From NCBI GenBank assembly GCA_905221605.1, contig CAJNDS010000768.1, forward strand, positions 396,359 to 460,358: a DNA stretch of 64,000 nucleotides, written 5' to 3'. Positions 60,510 to 64,000 of the stretch are shown one piece after another (the stretch's first letter is position 1; each line of letters opens with the position of its first letter). Both the position numbers and the translations under genes were made by a program. The notes beneath the pieces are model-generated. The model was not told where the DNA came from. It worked only from the letters and a program-made list of their open reading frames with translations, and did not search any database. Origin of the DNA: Symbiodinium natans. Taxonomy: Eukaryota > Sar > Dinophyceae > Suessiales > Symbiodiniaceae.

Positions 60510-60643
60510 TAAGCTAATATTTGCTTAAGAACCCCCAAAGAAGAAAACATAATAATCCCTATAGTACCTTTCTAAGGAAGAATACTCTGATTCTTTTTCC
60601 GGGGGGGGGGGGGTTCTTAAACAAATAGTAGTAAAGAATGAGC
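60510..60643. mobile_element. Family E hairpin element
   Basis: It runs from TAATATTTGCTTAAGAACCC to GGGTTCTTAAACAAATAGTA, with AATAATCCCTATAGTACC inside and a G-run near the right end. Confidence 0.7.
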
Positions 60644-60784
60644 TTTTGAGTTTGGTGACAGATGCAACTCACTCACGTTCAGCACATGCCACACGCCCTG
60701 CTGCATCTTTGTCCGTGGGCACTTTGAGCCCGATATGAACACACCACAACTCAACAAAGTTAGGCTTGGGGATGTCAAGGGCTT

Positions 60785-60905
60785 ATACTACTAGTTGCGT
60801 AAGAACCCCCAAGAGAATAATCCCTTTATTACCCTTCTAAGGCAGACTATTTGTCTAAAGAACATATTGGTATGTTTGGGGGGTTCTTCAGCAAATAGTA
60901 GTAAC
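60785..60905. mobile_element. Family E hairpin element
   Basis: It runs from TACTACTAGTTGCGTAAGAA to GGGTTCTTCAGCAAATAGTA. AATAATCCCTTTATTACCCT is in the middle. It lies only about 140 bp from the previous copy, in the same orientation. Confidence 0.7.
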
Positions 60906-60934
60906 GGCTTAGACTGTTGCATACTGTTGCTCCA

Positions 60935-60998
60935 CCTAAACCCTAAACCCTAAACCCTAAACCCTAAACCCTAAACCCTAAACCCTAAACCCTAAACC
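60935..60998 (+). repeat. Interstitial telomere-type array
   Basis: About nine perfect CCCTAAA heptamers; a TTTAGGG array in the opposite orientation follows at about 61130-61190. Confidence 0.95.
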
Positions 60999-61879
60999 TT
61001 CAGGGTTCAGGAAGTGGAGGGTTCAACTTCCCTCTAAGCACTGCCTCCGGACTCCGCGGGGAAAACGCTTTGGATTCCAAGGCGTCCAAGCGGTCCCGGC
61101 GTAAGGCTTTCAGCAGGTGCCTCTGTTGGGTTAGGGGTTTGGGGTTTGGGGTTTGGGGTTTAGGGTTTAGGGTTTAGGGTTTAGAGGGTTCAGGGGAGGT
61201 GCCTCTGTTGCCTGAGGGCTTATTTTTTGGGCAATGTGTCCTACAACGTGACTGGTGTTGAAGAGGGAAGAATGAAACCGCGCTCTATTGCTAGTCTAAG
61301 TTGGGGTTACGTACATCACACAAGCAGAGAACATGATTTTCAATTTCACGGCTGAGTACAACCAACTCACCGACTTTGGCCATGATAACATCGGGAGGGT
61401 CATCATCTCATCTGGGCCTTTTATGTCTCATGCGCACATTTTTAATATTGTTGCGCCCTCTTCTATAAAAGTCAAGCTTGCCAGGCCATCAGGATCTGGC
61501 CACTTGAGGGGCCCTATTATGTCAAGCTGTTTGGGGCCGAGTTCATTGTGCTTGCCCTCGCTTTCTTGTGGCATCAATCTTGAACCCTGAATTCATGAAA
61601 CTCAGAGCCACACCTCCTTTCCAAGACCCTGAAACCCGGAAGACCGGCCGAGGCGAAGGAAAGAATTCCATCATAGTTCATTCTTCGCATAAAGAAATTA
61701 AGCATGTATGTATAAATAGAATTTTAAAAATATAGATATATGGTACCCCCCCCCCCCCCCCCAGTGACCTACCCTTTTTCGCCTTGTCTCAAGTCACCCA
61801 GCTGCACTGCAAGCAAACTCGGTGTGCAATATCGCGTATTTCCCAGGGCGTAGACTAAAATACAACTAAAATCGCATAC

Positions 61880-62160
61880 ACGGGACAGTAGAAAAACCAA
61901 AAAAACCAAAAAACCAAAACCAAAAAAACCAAAAAAACCAAGACCAAAAAAACCAAAAAAAACAACAAAAACCAAAAAAACCAAAAAAACCAAAACCAAA
62001 AAAACCAAAAATACCAAAAAACACCAATTTTCCGGGACTCTCAGGAAATCCCTATGAGGCTTCTCCAAGAGTCCCGGACAATTGTTTTTTTTGGCATTTT
62101 TGGTTTTTTTGGTTTTGGTATTTTTGGTTTTTTGGTTTTGGTATTTTGGCTTTTTGGTTC
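61880..62160. repeat. CCAAAAA tract and its inverted partner
   Basis: (CCAAAAA)n at 61890-62030 is followed by TTTTTGG-type repeats at 62078-62155. Between them TTTTCCGGGACTCTC (about 62028) and GAGTCCCGGACAATT (about 62070) are inverted, so the whole is a foldback structure of about 280 bp. Confidence 0.75.
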
Positions 62161-62189
62161 GCCTTCACGGTCACGGGGCAACAACTACG

Positions 62190-63660
62190 CATTTTTAAGT
62201 GTGCTTATGCTAATTGTGCTTTTCAGAAATAGTATACAAGTGGTCTTTCTAGTGCTTCAGAACTATTTGTTTCGTTATTATGTAAGTAGAGCCGCCAGTG
62301 TTTAGTGCATCTTTTGGTTGTACTCAAGTGTAGTAGACCTTATTCAGCCATTACTTGGTGCTCTGGTAGCTCAATTCGCATGGATAATATTTGCCTGGTA
62401 AATGCGATTAATTATCTAGAAGCAGCATTTGCAATACTTGTCTTGAGAAAAAGCATTTATAAAAAGTGACTCCTACTCGTCCAGGAATACCCCAAAACCC
62501 TATAATCCAAACTTTACCAGAGATTCTCCTGAAAAGCTTGCGCTTTTGGATGTTTTTATGTATTTGTGAATTTGCTTGTGTATGGCCTTCACTAAGTACT
62601 TTTCTAGGATTCTTGTGCATTTTTTAAGCCTGATTGTGCAAGTTGCGTTTTTCAGGCATGGTATATATGTGGTCTTCATTGAATACTTCAGACATCTTTT
62701 TTTCATCGTTATGTAAGTAGAACAGCTTCTATTTCCATTATTGTGCATTTTTAAGCTTGCTCATGCAAATTGTGCTTTTCAGACATAGTATATAAGTGGT
62801 CTTTAGTGAATACTTCAGCAATCTTTGTCTCATTGTTGTGTAGGTAGAACCGTTTCCATTTCCGCAAGTGTTTATTTCGTATTTGGTTAAGTATGGTCCT
62901 TTACATAGTATTCACTTGAGTCAAATTGGGCTATTTGCTTCAGAATTCCTCTAGTAGTTAAATTCGCATAGAATGAATACTTCAAAAAAAACTGTTTCAT
63001 GAATATGTAAACATAAGGTGTTTCATTTGACTTCGCAGATAGTACTTCAATAATACTTTGCCTGGAATAAACACAACTGTTTCAATGCATTCATTAGTTG
63101 CTCAACAAAGCACTGTTTGCCCTTTAAACCACACTTTGCCATATGTTGGTTGAATATGGTGCTTCTTTCGTATTTTGGTTGAGTATGGTCCTTTAAATGG
63201 TATTCACTTGAGTTAAATTGGGCTATTTGCTTAATAATTACTCTAGTAGCTAAATTCGCATAAAATGATTATTTCAAAAATAAAACGATTCATGAATATG
63301 TAAACATAAGGTATTTCAGTGGACTTTTCAGAGAGCATACTTTGCCTAGTACAAACACAATTGTATAAATACAGTATTTGCACTTTAAACGCACACTTTG
63401 CCATTTTTGGTTGAGAATGGTGTTTATTTCGTATCTTGGTTGAGTATGCTCCTTTAAATAGTATTCACTTGAGTCAAGTTGGGCTCTTTGCTTAATAATA
63501 TTACTCTAGTAGCTAAATTCGCATAGAACCAAGAAAAATGTTTCACTATTTGATTAATACTTTGCCTCGTACAAACACAACTGTATAAATAAATTAGTTG
63601 CTCAACAAAACATTAATTGCCCTTGAAACGCACAACTTGCATAGACAAACACTGATCTAA
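62190..63660. repeat. AT-rich block of degenerate direct repeats
   Basis: One repeat (AAATTGTGCTTTTCAGACAT, AAGTGGTCTTTAGTGAA, GTTATGTAAGTAGAAC) occurs near 62205, 62630 and 62755. A second (TTGAGTATGGTCCTTTAAAT, TATTCACTTGAGT, CTAAATTCGCATA, CATGAATATGTAAACATAAG) occurs near 62885, 63180 and 63430. Base composition is much more AT-rich than the rest of the window and telomere heptamers are absent. No long open frame is present. Confidence 0.75.
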
Positions 63661-63854
63661 ACATCTAAAAACAGCATTGTCCGCTTCAGATTCAAAATGT
63701 AGATTCTTCCAATGCTGGCTTATCGGGGTCTGTGAGGTGGGTGTCCCAGTAACTGTCCTTCATTACCCGGTGATTAACTACGCGACTTTTGGGCCTTCTT
63801 TGTTATTTTTTGTTAAAAAGGCCTAAAAAAGGGTAGGTCGCTGGGGGGGGGGTA

Positions 63855-63892
63855 GCAGATATATACATACATATACATATATATATATATGA
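63855..63892. repeat. (TA)n microsatellite
   Basis: ATATATACATACATATACAT and similar; preceded by a G-run at 63844-63852. Confidence 0.85.
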
Positions 63893-64000
63893 CACAGGTG
63901 TATATACAGTTGCCTGCAAGTCGCATGGCCATAGCTATTCAAACTCGTTCAGCTCGAAAGCCCTGTGAGCAAGAAAGGGGGCCGAGCTGCTTCTGCAAGT

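Larger units (their letters stand above)
50967..62189. other. No gene supported beyond repeats
   Basis: A 169-codon minus-strand frame (51100-51609) and several frames of 80-160 codons (for example plus 55732-56217) have no recognisable domain. The region carries families A, B, C, E, F and G and the longest telomere-type arrays. Confidence 0.4.

Overview
The window looks like nuclear DNA of a dinoflagellate. The evidence is inferential: (i) the one gene with clear homology, an AzgA/NCS2-type purine permease, is broken into short exons whose best-fitting introns include GC-AG and GA-AG boundaries, a known dinoflagellate trait; (ii) plant-type telomere heptamers (CCCTAAA/TTTAGGG) are scattered through most of the window, in both orientations and as arrays of up to about 76 bp; (iii) there is no bacterial-style gene packing. 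No rRNA, tRNA, CRISPR array or complete autonomous transposon was seen. No dinoflagellate spliced-leader sequence was recognised.

Layout. 0-5 kb is repeat-rich: a large palindrome of CCATTAAA/TTTAATGG units, a roughly 0.8 kb direct-repeat block, AT/TG microsatellites and a GT tract. 5.7-6.3 kb carries a two-exon Cys-rich small-protein gene on the minus strand. 17.7-21.4 kb carries the purine permease (minus, at least eight exons). 22.1-22.6 kb carries a compact three-exon gene for a 72-residue basic protein (minus). 23.7-24.3 kb is a foldback element with arms of about 190 bp. 37.75-39.22 kb is a 1.46 kb CA-derived microsatellite. 50.3-51.0 kb holds EF-hand exons (minus). 61.9-62.2 kb is an A-rich/T-rich inverted repeat and 62.2-63.7 kb an AT-rich degenerate direct-repeat block. 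The rest is low in recognisable genes and full of interstitial telomere repeats and short hairpin elements.

Main observation. The window contains at least ten families of short (about 60-160 bp) terminal-inverted-repeat elements, most with several copies. One family (F) sits exactly inside the coding sequence of both well-supported genes. In each case it is flanked by a 5-bp direct repeat, and removing the element plus one repeat copy restores the reading frame. That is the expected signature of introners, transposon-like elements that create introns on insertion. Other families show 3-7 bp flanking duplications too. Outside the few supported genes, both strands carry many open frames that look protein-like; I could not tell sense from antisense there, so those calls are few and low-confidence.
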